From the NCBI GenBank assembly GCA_030770545.1, contig JAUCMP010000026.1:3328501-3392500 (forward strand): 64,000 bases of DNA, written 5' to 3'. Origin of the DNA: Macropodus opercularis. Taxonomy: Eukaryota; Chordata; Actinopteri; Anabantiformes; Osphronemidae. Made by a program: the position numbers and the translations under genes. Shown here piece after piece: positions 24,725 to 37,700 of this stretch; within the stretch, counting starts at the first letter, position 1, and each line of letters opens with the position of its first letter. The notes under the pieces were generated by a model. That model searched no databases, was not told where the DNA came from, and saw only the letters and a program-made list of their open reading frames with translations.

Positions 24725-27448
24725 TTAGAAAATCATTTTTGCAAGTTCAAACATTACCTACAAGAAACACAAACAGAACCAGTACAAATGCTGAAAAAAG
24801 TTAAAGATAGACAATGACACATTCTTAGCGTCTCTCACCTCTATGGTAATAAGGATGACTATCATCCACTCCAACCTTAAGCTGTGCTTCTCACTCAGGT
24901 GACTCCTCATCAGATCTGTCAACTGTGTGCAGTGTTCCAACTTCTCGTTTACAACCTGGGAACATAAAGACTGGTTTCGATCCTCATGTAAAAGCAACTG
25001 CATCTTATTACACATGTGGGAGCGTGTCAGGTTTTATTACATTGACCCTGCGGTTGATGCTGAGGAACTGGCAGGTCTTGTCGTAGAGTTTTTCCAGGTT
25101 TTCTCTATCCCAGTAGAAATCAGGGGTGAGGAGCAGGTCGGACCTCAGGTTTATACAGTGCCTGGTAAAGCGTTATTTAAAAGAAAATAAAGGCAATGAT
25201 GATGAAGAATCATATCCAAGGGTCAATACAGAGTATTAATACCACTCCACAGAAATGTAAGTGCCATTGATGTTACCTCAGTGTGAAAAGCTCTCCTATC
25301 TTCCGCATAACCTCTGCAGAAGACAACTTTACTCTTTTACCAGATTTCAGTGTCTGTGAAAAAAAAGGATGTTAATGTTGAGGAAAGCCCTGATGTTTTA
25401 GAAAGACTTGTGTGAGAATAATAAAAAATGTAAACACACTTCAGACTGATCATTAGGCTCTGCAGTCATAAATAATTAGGCATAACTGGCAACACAACAA
25501 GACCTAATGTACTTTTAAGCCGCCTGTAACTCAGACAGTCACCCAATAAGGAGCAAATACTTGGCAGCTTAGTTTTACATTCTGTTTTCTTAAGCTAAGC
25601 TGCTGTGTTGGCCCCACAGGCAGCTCTCCAGCCATCATCCTACTTACCCAGCGCCACGAATATTTACTAGTCATGTAAGAAAATTATCAACCTCTGAGCT
25701 ACTGTATTCACAAATCCTAGCTTGACCCAAGCAAAGAGAAGATATTTGGAGGCATTAGGTTGGTTTAGTTGCATAGTGTTTACTGCAGTGATTAGCCAGA
25801 CCATACCTACACACAGACACCACGTCTTTCCGCCAGGCACTACCTGCTATAAAATGTATGAGCAATGTCTCACAAGCAAAAAACCATTAGAGAAAATCTA
25901 TTATTCATAAAGTTTTGCTCTCTGCTGGTAAGTCTCCATCGTACCTCAGGAATTGACTGAATGGACTCTACAAAATAGTCTAATGACACCTCCCATATGG
26001 CCAGCTTCACTGGAACAGAAAGCAGAACGTTAGATGACTTGAGTTCTATCAGGAAACAACACAGGTCTCCATGATGTGGTGCTGAAAGGTAGGTTCTCAC
26101 CTGACAGACAAAGGGCATTCGAAAATGCAAATTTCTCTAGAACAGCTTCATGTTGATCCATCTCATCACTCAAAATGAAGTTGCCACGTTCAAGCTTGGT
26201 ATTTCCCCTGAGGGTCAAAATATTGGAACTTTACACAAACTACAAAATGTCTGGAAGTGCAAGGAAACAAAATTCAAAGCGTAGAGGAACATACGCTCCG
26301 ACGGTGTAGTTGATTTCCTCGTTTTCCCAGTGGACTAATGCCACTTCATAGGGCTGGATCTCATGGTTTTCCAGTATTCTCAACACATTTTTCATCTGTA
26401 AGACAGTGACAGTTACATTGCCATACAAAGCTCCCAGAACTATGGAAAAAAATATTTACATAAGATAAATTTGAACTCACCATTTTCTCTTCAACATTCC
26501 AGAAGACCACAGAGCCCTCCCTGAAATGAAAGACACTTAAATCCATCGTCAATACAGTGTTACTACAAACTACTACACAACACTATAAACTAAAGTTATC
26601 TGAAGTGACTCTACTGGAGGGAATACTGGATTCTAGGAACATGTTTCTGTGAGTCAAAAAATATTTTATTTCTACCTGAAGAAAAACATTAGAGCATTGT
26701 CATCTGGCTTTGCAGCCATGTCTGTACTTATCACAAGCACATTTGCGGCATCTGAAATTAAAGCATAATGAAAGACGTTAGTTGTTCCAAGCTCAACATG
26801 AATAATTCAGCGAAAGCACGTCTTCCACGTGTACATTTCATACCTCGTGGTAAATCTACTTCATTGAAGCCGTTGCTAATTAAGTCGTGGCAGAGTGTTG
26901 GCAAATGATACTGGTCTGCTGTGGCAAAAGCGATACACTGCATCATATCCTGTAGGGAAAACACAGGCTGTATTAATCACTGAAGGAAAACACGAGACGT
27001 ATGTCAAAGCGTGACACAGCTGAGTAACCTTGTCCACGCTGAGGAGTGGCTGATTGGCTCTGGATGGTTGCTTGGTCCTTGGTCCTTTGGGAACCCGTTT
27101 TCCAGGAACGACTGCTGGTTTTAAAGTTGGTTTTAACACGGACTTCACAATGTCTGATGAATAAAAACACTTGTGCCCATCTTTAAACACAGCCAGCGTC
27201 CTAGGATCTGTTAAAGTGCTACCACCTGCAGCAGGTGGTACATCTCTCCTACACATCTGTCGCTGGCTTTTTACGTAATAGTTCCTTGTAAAGATCCCTG
27301 GGTTGGAGCAGGCTGACAGGGTTCTGTGTTTGGATTCGTACTTGTGCGGCTGGACAGAGGAGGAGAAGCTGGCAGAGGCACGGACGCAGACTGGTGTCCA
27401 GCCAACAGGTCGCTGCGCTGCCAGTCGGAACCACAGGGTCCGGAGCAT
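24725..27448 (-). CDS. rmnd1: Required for meiotic nuclear division 1 homolog (mitochondrial)
   Basis: Mitochondrial inner-membrane protein of the RMD1/DUF155 family, needed for translation of mitochondrially encoded proteins. Eleven coding exons, listed 5' to 3' on the minus strand: 27029-27448, 26844-26949, 26676-26751, 26481-26520, 26295-26395, 26101-26207, 25945-26009, 25277-25353, 25041-25161, 24839-24955, 24725-24757. Phases agree at every junction and give 420 aa (human 449). The N-terminus MLRTLWFRLAAQRP is basic and amphipathic, a likely mitochondrial presequence. The DUF155 region runs from about residue 145, with blocks VVFWNVEEKM, GNFILSDEMDQHE and TPDFYWDRENLEKLYDKTC. The C-terminal LEWMIVILITIEVMFEL is a membrane segment. 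Exon 9 is ended at the GTAATA donor because this restores the RRV-V-NEK sequence. Confidence 0.95.
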
Positions 27449-28420
27449 CCTGTCAGTGACACAGGTGAACAGGTGAGGACTGGAACCACTGGAACCACTG
27501 GAACCACCACAGGCCCGGAGTTCTCCTAAAAGACAAGCATTAGAAAACCTTGCATACGTCTACACAGCCAGGTTATTAGACGTGCAGCGTAGACGCAGAA
27601 CACCCACGATGAACCTCGTGTTAATTAGCAATATCCGTATTAGCGAGCTGCGATTTATGTAACTAACGTAATAAAACACACGCAATTCTTTGTAGCGTGT
27701 TTTAGCTTGTTTTTAGCTGTTTAGCTTAGCTGCTAGCTTAACAAACAGCTAAACAAGCTGATGATGAAACTGATTCAACGCATTAGAAAACAATAGCTAA
27801 AATAAGCATTATATGAAAAAGGCTTAGTACCTTCACCTTTACAACATGACAGCCCAAGGAGTCGTGTTTGCTAATAAAGTTGTTGCACTTACTTCCTGTT
27901 TGAGATGACGTATTAATTGTACGCGTATTGCCCTGAGCTGTGACTGTCAGGCTTTATTTGAAAAAACACGAGGCTGTGCGGACTTAGAGGCCAGATGTGC
28001 TTCCAGTGTCGTGTTCTAAAATGTATTGGATATTCTTCTAGCGCGAACAGTGAATTAATTAATGATGAATTAATTTACACACGTGCTAAAGTGAGTCTCA
28101 AAGAAGAGGCTCCCTACAAGTTTAAGTTCAGGACCAACAACACTTGCATTGAGCTTCTCATGCATCCTTATCAGATGTATTTATTATTACTATTATTACA
28201 TTTACTGCTAATATTTATTTCCTCTATTTGTTATATACTCACATAATTATTTATTTAGATTGTGGATCTAGTCTGAGTCTAGATTGACAGTAACCCTCAG
28301 TTACAGCCCCCCTGTGACAATTCCTGGTACAGCTTGTGTTTTGTGTTGCCAGGAGACTTCTCTAAAACAGAAACCGGTATCTTCAGCACACTGTACGCTT
28401 CCCCCGCAAACAATTCAATT
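27449..28420. promoter_or_regulatory. Divergent rmnd1 / ccdc170 promoter region
   Basis: The two start codons are less than 1 kb apart on opposite strands. On the minus strand an acceptor (CTTTTAG) bounds a 5' UTR piece at 27449-27525. A donor-like AAG|GTACT at 27831/27830 suggests a non-coding rmnd1 first exon near 27831-27910. The 5' UTR piece contains three perfect 9-bp units (CTGGAACCA) at 27480-27506. An imperfect hairpin is at 27704-27759. I see no exon of ARMT1, which lies here in human. Confidence 0.5.
27704..27759. repeat. Imperfect inverted repeat upstream of rmnd1
   Basis: Left arm AGCTTGTTTTTAGCTGTTT (27704-27722) and right arm AAACAGCTAAACAAGCT (27743-27759) pair over 17 bp with a 2-nt bulge, around a 20-nt loop that itself has TTAGC/GCTAA symmetry. 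It lies in the predicted first intron of rmnd1. Confidence 0.6.
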
Positions 28421-30918
28421 ATGGAAGTTGTGGAAAACTCTCCTGAGGTATGTTGACACAGCAAATAGTCAATTTATCTCTATGTATGGCTGAAATGGTA
28501 AATTCTTAAGCAGCTTCAACTTCTCCAATTATTAGAGGTAGAATTTTTAACCTTTCAATGTGATGAACTTTTACTCATTAGGTGGAGTCTAAAGAGAAAG
28601 AGAGGCTAAAGATGAGAATTGCTGTTCTGGAGGAGAGTGTGAAGTCTTGTGAGGTGGAGTGTAAAGCGAGCAGAGAGACGGTGCTGAGGCTGGTGGCTGA
28701 GCTGGACCAAGAGAGGAGGAAGGCTGCAAACAGCGCAGCGGCACTCGACTCACTCAAAGTGGTACTTACTTAGTTTTAAACGCCGCCGACAGAGGTTTTC
28801 AGTTAGTTAAAAGTAGGTCCTGTTTGACAACGTTGTGTGGCCCTGTGGTATTTTGTTTTCCTTCAGGAGATGGATGGCCTCGTGGTGGGAAGGAGGAGTG
28901 TGGAGATGGAGACGCACACCTTAACAGAGAGACTTGAGGCCAGCAAAAGAGTGATGGAGGCAGCAAGACGAGAGTCAAGCTGTCTGGAGAAACAGGTGAA
29001 GGAGCTTGAAAGAAAGCTCCAAGGCAGCCAAGACGACACCCAGGCAGCTGAAGAGAAACTAGGAACATTTCTAAAAAAGTTGTCAGGTCTGCTGCAAGTC
29101 AAGTCTGAAAGCGTCATTCTGCCTACAGAGAAAGATATTTTACAGAACCTGGAAAAGGTGAGCAATCAGACGTGGTTTTTGACATAAAACAACCTACAAC
29201 AAATACACACTGCGTCTCCTTCTCTATAATAAACATTTCAAATCAGTTCTACGTTTCTAAATGAGGTAATTGGTCAACTGACCTGTGTAGACCATGACAG
29301 AGTTGGAGGTCAGGCTGTGTCACGTCTCCCGAGAGCTGAGCGAACGCGCAGAGCTCCAGCATGGAGCACTACAGAGGGCTCAGCTTGCAGAGCAGCAAGT
29401 GCAGGACCTGAGGGAGAGACTGCAAGGTCTGGAAACCGAGCTGTTGAATGCAGACGTGCATCGTGACGGGCTGCAGCACAGCAAACGGCAAGTGAGTAGG
29501 AGAAAGGAAACTGCAGAACGGGTCATAAAGCAAACGCATTAAAAATGTTTATCTTACATCCTGTGGCAAATATCAAAGGTGATTTGTTTTTACAGTATGA
29601 GGCGTTTCTGGAACAGCTGTCTGAGACGATGAAGGTGGACGGTATCGCCGTGGATATTGGTTTCGACATGAGGCTAAAACTCATTTTGTCACGCGCAGAA
29701 CAACTTGTGAAACAAGAAGGAACCGCTCTAACGGAGAACAAAAGTCTGACCTACAGTCTGCAGCGAAAGGTAGGCAACACGTTCTGCAACTAGTGCAAAA
29801 AGAGCAAATTCAAATTAGTCATATTTTATAATGAAAATATTCCTATCTTCAGTTAAAGTCGCACAAGGAGCAGCTGGACAGCAAAGGACTTCACATCCAG
29901 TTCCTGAGGAAGAAGGTTTCAGAGCTGGAGGAGGAGAGGAGGAGCCGATCAGCCTTATCCGTGGAACAGGAGGAAGGTCGCCTGGAGGCCCGGAGACTTC
30001 AGAGGAAAGTAGAGCGCCTGCAAAATGAGCTCAAGGCCACCAAGCTGTCCAACACTGAGCTCAAGGCCCAGCTCTCCCACACTAATGAGCTCAAGGTAGA
30101 GGGGAAGAGGGTTCTGACCCAAATTCAATCCAGAGGCATTTTCACAGCATAATGTTTAGGGTTTTTTCAGAATGGGTGGATGGAAATATTTTGTAATTTT
30201 GCACCTATCATGTAAAAGCAAATTGTCTTTGAAATAAACTGTAGTTACTTTTATGCATCAGAGTATTTGAGGAACAAGCCGAGTAACAGTTGTTTTACTA
30301 AACACCCATGTCTGACGCGCCAAGTTGAAAGTCATGGAACAGACTCAGGCCATGCAGGAGCAGAAAAAGAGGCTGGAGCAGCTGGTGGAGGGGAAGACCA
30401 AGCTGGAGAGGAAGCTGAGCTCAGTGAGCTCAGACCTTCAGAGCAGAGAGGTGAGGACCAGGGATGATCAGCAGCAACTCAGCAGCCTCAGACAGAGCCT
30501 GGCCCTGCTGTCTGAGAGGGAGCGAGAGGTACGTGTCGAGAATGAAGTTTCAGCTCTACCGTGGGTTAAACTAAGCACTTCAAGACCTGGCATTCTAGTT
30601 CCAGCTGTCACATTATGGTTTAGTAAAGCTTTTTATTCCCATTTTTAGCTGGTGGATTTCCGCATGGTCGTCTCCCAGATGCTTGGTCTAGATGCCACCG
30701 CCTTGGTTTGCCCAAATTATGAGATCATTAAATTGCTTGAGACTCTTCTTCATACGCATCATCACCACCACCACCTGCACCATCATGTGAATCTGCCCTG
30801 GCACCGTCCTACTCACCAGTGGCCTCATCTGCCTCAAATCCAGAACCTTCCTGGCGGTTCCTCGTTGGATGTCTCTGCTTCGAGGTCCGCTTGTCCAGAT
30901 GATGCAGTACCTATTTAA
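28421..30918 (+). CDS. ccdc170: Coiled-coil domain-containing protein 170
   Basis: Coiled-coil protein linked in mammals to Golgi-associated microtubules. Eight exons, all phase 0: 28421-28447, 28582-28761, 28867-29157, 29291-29491, 29596-29769, 29853-30095, 30325-30528, 30649-30918, for about 529 aa. Nearly all of exons 2-7 is charged heptad-rich coiled coil. The last exon carries the family's C-terminal LVDFRMVVSQMLGLD and YEIIKLLETL blocks and a histidine cluster (HTHHHHHHLHHH). Human CCDC170 is 715 aa, so about 190 N-terminal residues are missing from this model. The 9-codon first exon (MEVVENSPE) is therefore the least certain part; either upstream exons were missed or this copy is short. 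The exon 7 acceptor has a poor pyrimidine tract. AATAAA signals at 31024 and 31028 end the gene. Confidence 0.88.
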
Positions 30919-31747
30919 CAAAGCTGTATACATGCAGCGCTGCTTTTAAAATGTACTGAGATTTATGCGGTCTATATTAAAGTTTATGAAATGTATCAGA
31001 AATGCACAAGGATTAAAAGATAAAATAAATAAAGCCATGTCAAAATGAAGATTTGGCATTCATTGTTTTGATGGTCGCATATACATATACATGTCATTAT
31101 TTTATGTACATGTTAAATACAGGACTGTTATACATTTGATATTTAACCGACAGTCATACAAAAATTACATTATTTCTATAGGTCATAATTCTCCATCTTA
31201 AAGTTGTTTTACATATTCTTTAAAAATTAAACAGCAACATGTATAAAGACCATGGATGGCTGATTTTAAAGGTTAAACTCTTTAACTGTCTGACTGATAT
31301 GAAAAGACATCTTGGCTTAAATTAATTTGACATGAATGGATGTAATTTAAGTTGAAAACAGACTGTTTACCACACACACGCTGCAGGATGTCGGTAAATA
31401 AAAAGCAAAGGTCAGAACTGCATGCCAAAAATACAGGTACAAAAATAATTGCAATGGTATATTGAATGTTTTTTTTGTTTTAACAAACAAGCTAATTCAC
31501 AGGCTATATGAGCGTTTAACTTTGGTGCTTTCACTCACAGACCCTTCAGAGAAATACCAGGCGCGTTTTTTCCTCAGTCTTGTAGCACCAAAGATGCTCC
31601 TTAATTGACACAGCATTACACACAGTAACAAAGCCAGAGCTTGATCCTATGTGCTACACACAGAGATATTAAATGCAGACGGATGTTTTCCTGCCATACA
31701 AATGGATGACCAAGATTAGTTTTCTGCTCCCATCATCTAAACTTCAA
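30919..31747. other. Convergent ccdc170-syne1 3' ends; no esr1
   Basis: Only 829 bp separate the two stop codons. The stretch is AT-rich and contains both 3' UTRs. No nuclear-receptor coding sequence is present, although ESR1 lies between these genes in human. No clean AATAAA for syne1 was found on the minus strand, only CATAAA-type variants. Confidence 0.7.
31024..31033 (+). terminator. ccdc170 poly(A) signals
   Basis: Two overlapping AATAAA hexamers (AATAAATAAA) about 105 bp after the ccdc170 stop, followed by T/G-rich sequence. Confidence 0.7.
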
Positions 31748-34700
31748 CTACACTGGAGGTGGTCCGTTTGTGTAGCTGAGCATCGGGTAGAAGGAATGAG
31801 CAAAGTTGTTGGACTGAGAGCAGTAGTCCTCCTCAGACAGTGGCAGCAGGAAGGCAAGGATCAGCAGGAGGAGCAGGAGGAGCTGGAAAGGCAACGCGAC
31901 CCAGAGGACGCGGCGCAGCAACGACGGCCGACGACCCGGGGACGTCTCCGAATCAGAAGGGAAGGAAGCGGATCCAGCGTCGCTGTGAGACCTGCTCGCA
32001 CACACGCAATCACAATGCAGCACAGACTCAGGTTTAGTCACTCACATCAACGAATCAATAAGAACAAAAAATCTTTGTCATATGCTTTCTCATTTAAACC
32101 CCTGATGTCTGAACAGCATAATCACATTACAACAGCAAGTTCAAAATTAACTCTGCAAAATAACTTACAAATTCAATTATTTAGATCCAATAAACAAACT
32201 GAAGCTCACTCCCTCCTAATCTAATAACCTTCCGTACATGTGTGATTGTTGAGGTGTCTTTTATCAGGTTTCAATCCAGATAAGATCTCAGTTCAGCGAC
32301 AGGGGAACCGCATGACTGTGCTTTACAGGCACCATGGTGCGTTGGGAGACATTGGCAACATGGTGCAAAGCCACATTGGGACAATGTTTGACAGTGATCT
32401 ACATGCTGACTGAGACCGGGTGGATAAACACAACTACAAAGACAGTCACAAAACGGCTTCCAAGGCATACACACACACACACCACCCTGCACTAAACCAT
32501 TACATTTACTAGGCGAGCCTGCATTCCTTTGCAAGGTGTTAGGATAAAAGACAAAGGCATGCTGCCGCTTGTGTCCTGCTGAAAAATGCGAAGCATGCCA
32601 AGGCAAGAAGAGCACAGCCATTAGAAACAGCTCCTTTGACAAGGTAGTTAGACTAAGGAATGGTTTAAGACAGATTAGGACTAAGCAACGTTTTACTGAG
32701 ATGTGTGCGAGTACATGTAGGCTGGACACTGAGCCAAGATAAACTTTTAACATAGAATGGAAACAGGGACGAGCCAGCCTGGTTCTGTTTACTGCTGTCT
32801 CGCCCTGCTTTCAGTTCTTAGTAGACAAACTAATAAGCATCTCCTGAATATCACAGTATTGATTTAACTATTATTTACAGTCACCATCGCCCTCAGTAAA
32901 AAATGTCTTCTTACACTCCTGAAATTCAGAAGCCACCATTAGTTGGGAACTAGCTCACTTACAGTACGGATCTATTGTGATAAAACAAGAGCTTCATTTA
33001 TGTATATTGGGAGAAAACAGAGTTGAATTACTTAAGTAGCCCTGGCTATGAGAATGAATGGATTAGTGAAGTATGATTCACACTCGGTTTTGTTATTACT
33101 GTATGTGACCAAAAATGCCCCTTTACCACATATGGAGACCTGAGAGGCGAGACTCACAGATGGCAGACTGAGGGGGAAAGATGGTGGACAGTAAGTGAGA
33201 CAGCAGCAGCAGCAGGAGGAGAAATGTCACACACGAGAGAGACAGATCGAGAGCAAGAGAAAGGTAGACTGAAGCCTTGGCATTGTTCATTGCAGACATT
33301 TACTGGCTCGGCAATTTAGGAGGAAAACAAGGAGCGCGTGTGCTCAGTAACAGCGCGGAGGCGTTAAACGAAGAGAAAGATATTTGTGTTATACAGTACT
33401 GGTTAGCGATATTAAGCAGCCAAGGACGCTGGCGGAGAAGAGGCCTTGCACCATTCCTTGTGAACTCTTGTATGGAGGATGTGTGGGCTGCCACTCATCT
33501 CATCACCTAGTACACAGAGCGTCTAGACTGACAGAAGATGATGGAAGTCACTATCATGAGCTGCTAATCTGGCACAAGTGCTAAAAAATGAAATTGACCA
33601 TGAAAGTCTTTGAAACACCTCTGTTGTTTTAAGACCTGGGGAGGATTACAAAGTATAAATCAGCCTGCAAGTGCATCATGGGCTGATGAGTTCCATTATC
33701 TTCTGGGTGTGCTAGAAACCAACAGAAAGGTACCTGTGGTGTGGACTGCTCACAGACGGTCCAGGCTGTGACAGACTACATTTGCCCCGTTGCTGTTTGC
33801 AATGAACAGGGGGGGGGGGGTAAAAGAAAGAAAGTATGTTTCAGTCCAGGCAAATCAAGACAAAGCTACCGATGAAAAGAAATCCCAGAATGAAAGAAGA
33901 GCAGCAACAAAATCAAATGTGGAGGTGACAGATTTTGTGACCCGTGATAACAAGTCTTTTCAAAGTGCATGACTACTTTGAAGTGCTTTGGCTTGTGACA
34001 GAGGAAGCTACGAACTACGCACAGTGATGCATGACTTGGTAACGGTGGCATTTAGTAACATTCACATTGTTTAATTAGTGACATGCTTATTTGAACTGAT
34101 CTGATCTGTAAAACAAACTATAATATCCTAAATTCACATTTTCTAACAATCATTTTTTGACTTTTTTTTACCAAGAACATCACTACAAGGACGGAAACTA
34201 AACCAGAGTGAGAGGAAACCAGAGGGAAATCTACTGGGGATAGAGAGATTTGTTGGAGAGAATATATTCATTTGGAAATAGTGGAAAGAAAGATAGCAGG
34301 TAGATTTGAACTCAAATTCATCTAAATGAAATTAAATTGTTACAGAGAAAGGATTCCCCACTTCTCTAGGAGGATTTGCTCTGAGGTTAGACAACATGCA
34401 AGAGGAAGAGTAGGAGTTCAGAGTCCAGAGGGAATGAGGAGGAGGGCACGTTGTGGAGGTGTAGGAAAGTGCGAGGAGAGACTTGGGGATGACGAGGGTG
34501 AATCAGGCCTTTAACGGGCATTCGGGGCACAAGTTACTACTGTTCATTCATGGTTTCACAACAGTTTACCAAACCTGGCTTCTCACAGAACAGCACTAGT
34601 AGGTGTAAACATTACCGATCGTCGCCGACTCGGTGTGCTCCGTCCTGATACAGGACTGAGGGAACCGGAGGTGTCCAACTCATCAGCAGAGGACCAGGAA

Positions 34701-37700
34701 GACAGATCCTAGAGCAAACGTTTACCCACAGATGGTTAGAGATGATACCGATCAGGAGGCAGTGAGTGTAATAACATTTCTGACGTAATCTACCTGCTGA
34801 CTGCTGGTGATGTCCAGGATCTTGGCCAGCTCTCTGAGGTCTCTGGTTACTTCTTTCAGCAGAAGTTTGAGGCGGTTCCCAATAACATGAACCTTCTCTT
34901 TGGCCTCCAGGCAGTCGCTGCCCTGAGAGTTGACCAGCAACTGGAGGGACATGTCTTGTAGCGAGGCCACTTTTAGCTGCGAGTCCAGCAGCTCCTGGCG
35001 GATTTTCTGTGGGGATTGTGTATTTAAAAGATAAATCCTAAAAGCAGTCCCCTAAATTTCCTAATGTATCTACTGTGAAAACCACTAACTAAATGTTTTA
35101 ATAATCGGATTGAATGCAGTAATAATTCAATGGAATAATTCATTACCGTGAGTGTTTTGTGGTGGCCATGGAGAGTATCACTGTCCTGGATGGGGTCAAT
35201 GGGAACCACCTCATTCCTCCTGCGGTCGATGTTTTCCAACCAGAGAAGCAAACCGTGACTCATCTCATGGAAATCCTACGGATCAGAGGTGGATCAAGGT
35301 CATGTGGATTCAACTAAATTGCATAGAAAATTCATAATTACATTAAAATACGTAGGCGTTGGGATAACGAGAGGCGCTTACTTGACACTGCATGAGCGCT
35401 TCCTGTAATGAAGACCTCCAGTCATCCAGGGAGCCGCCCAGTTTGTCCCAGTGGTTGTTCATGTCTTTCAGTTTGACCTGAAGCTCTCTGGACTCATCTG
35501 AGTCTGACTGCACAAACTCAGCACTGCACAGGTTGATGGACAGGACAATAGCCTTGCGCTTGTCATACGCCTTCTGCAGCTCCTGTACACAAACATTTAG
35601 CAGTTAAGAACGCATCCATCAGCGCTTGAGAGAAGGAACCGAGAATTCAAGAGCAATACCTTGAGCTTTTTGATGCGCATCTCAATTGTCTGGATGTCTG
35701 TGCTGAGGTCCAGCCTCCGCTGCTGCTCCAGTTCGTCCTCGGTCTCCGCGAGCCACATCCAAACATTGTTCAGGTCAGAGTTCAACTGCTGCCACTGCTG
35801 CTGGCTCTGCTTCGTGCGGATCTCTTTGCTGAGGTCCTGAGCCTGCAGGAGTTCCCAGCGTTCAATCACTCCTGGGGGGGGGCGAACATAAAACAGTAAA
35901 ACTATAGCATCCACTAATCCTACTGGATAAAATACAGGCAGCACCTGACATTTCAACCTTTCACATGATGTAAGTGAGCAGATTGAATTCAGAACCAGTG
36001 GAGTTTGTTACCTGAGGTCTGGGACTCGGAGCTACTTGGATCTGCCAGTCCAGACACCGTGTCTTCCTCTTCTTTCAGCTCCACACCCATCCTCTTCACT
36101 GTGTCAATGCTGCCACGACACTCGCCCAACAGTCGCATCTATAGCAACAATGTTTATTGGGTTACAGGCACTTTGCATAGTACATGCATTCAAATTAACG
36201 TGACACGTACATATCCCATATACGATCCGTCCAGTTCTGTGCGGCTGCGGCTGCTCTCGGTTTGTTGTGGCTGGAAACGGCTCACGTCCACAGGGTGAAG
36301 ATACGAGTCTGTAGTTGCAACCTCCCCTGTTGACACAACATCAGCAGGTTATCAGAATATAGTCATATTCATTTCCTAAAAACGTTCACAACCCAAGAAA
36401 AGGTACAGTAAGACCCCGTTCAGACAGAGAAACAAGAAACGTAGTTTCTAGAAGAAGTTTGATAGCGATTGTTGCTTATTTTCCACACTTCCTCATTTCT
36501 GACAAAACATCTCGAGTCCAGTCGTTTCTCGTCCTCACGTTTAGACCAGGAGTCCAATCCATCACTTTGGCATGCAATAGATTTTTCGTCGTTAGTGTGC
36601 CTCTGTGTGAACGGAGCATGGAAATGTTTACGCTAACCAGCAAACCCAGCACGTGTTCGGTGTGACAATAAAACACCATGCCGATTAAAAAACACAAAAC
36701 GCACACCCAAAATATCCAAAGGGGTTAGCGACACAGCGCACTGCACAAGAAAGGAAAGGAAGCCAGTTAGAAACAAGAGTTAGGCTCAATTCCATTCCAG
36801 TTCTGCGGAACTCACCAAAGCAGAACGAGTGAATTGAAGAAATAAGAATGGAATTAAACCTATCCCCCAGTGTTAGAACGTGTTGCCACTGGTTACAATG
36901 GGTGCCCAAACCGTGAGAAGAAATCAACACAAATCAAAGACCAGCTGGTGAAGAGGCTACAGGTGCGGTATGACATAGTGTGGCTGTTACGCCAGCCCCA
37001 ACACTGGTATGCTGGGGTCTGTTGCCTACCAGTGGAGGACCTCAGTGTTTGTTCTGTTAGTTTAACATAGGCCTCTGGGCTCTCTGGGATCACTACATCT
37101 GGAAGAAACATTATAAGCACACACATTCAGCAACGGGCAATTTACTGTTTGACTCCGTCGACCCATCAGCTTTGCATATTTACTTGCACACATACTTTAT
37201 CTGATGCATCACATAGTTTTGCGATTAAGATACAGCAAATAATAATTTGTCTTTTGATTCTAAAATCTCTCTGTATTCTCTACATCCAGTGTCAAGTGCT
37301 TGGGACAGATTTACTGTTGTTCCAGAATCTGAATACTAACCTGACAAGGTAGAGGCAGGACGCTGCAGGAATTCTCCCTCCTCACTCTGCTGCTCTCTCA
37401 GGGCCCTGCTGGCGCTCTCCAGGCCACGACTCAGGTCATAGTCATGGTCCCACTCCAGTGGAATGGAGTCCACGCTGGCTGGGGTGTCCCTGCCCGATCG
37501 TTCGGTCCGGAGCTGCGCTGCCAAGGATGCCGAGCGGCCAGAGGAAGGCAGAGGTGACAAGAAACCATCACCAAAACGCTCACTCCAAGGCAGGCTGGAC
37601 AGATCACCGGGCTCGTCTAGTTCCAGCTCACGGTCCGACAATGACACTTCTGTATCATCATCTGCAAGCTGAAGGAAAGTTCATGATATGCGTCAGTTTG

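Noticed and set aside
30919..31747. A remnant of esr1 between ccdc170 and syne1
   Set aside because: No zinc-finger or ligand-binding-domain coding sequence in any frame; the interval is AT-rich UTR.
37661..37668. TTGCAG acceptor (exon starting at 37661) for syne1 exon 37341-37668
   Set aside because: It leaves a phase mismatch with the upstream exon; the CTTCAG seven bases earlier restores the frame.
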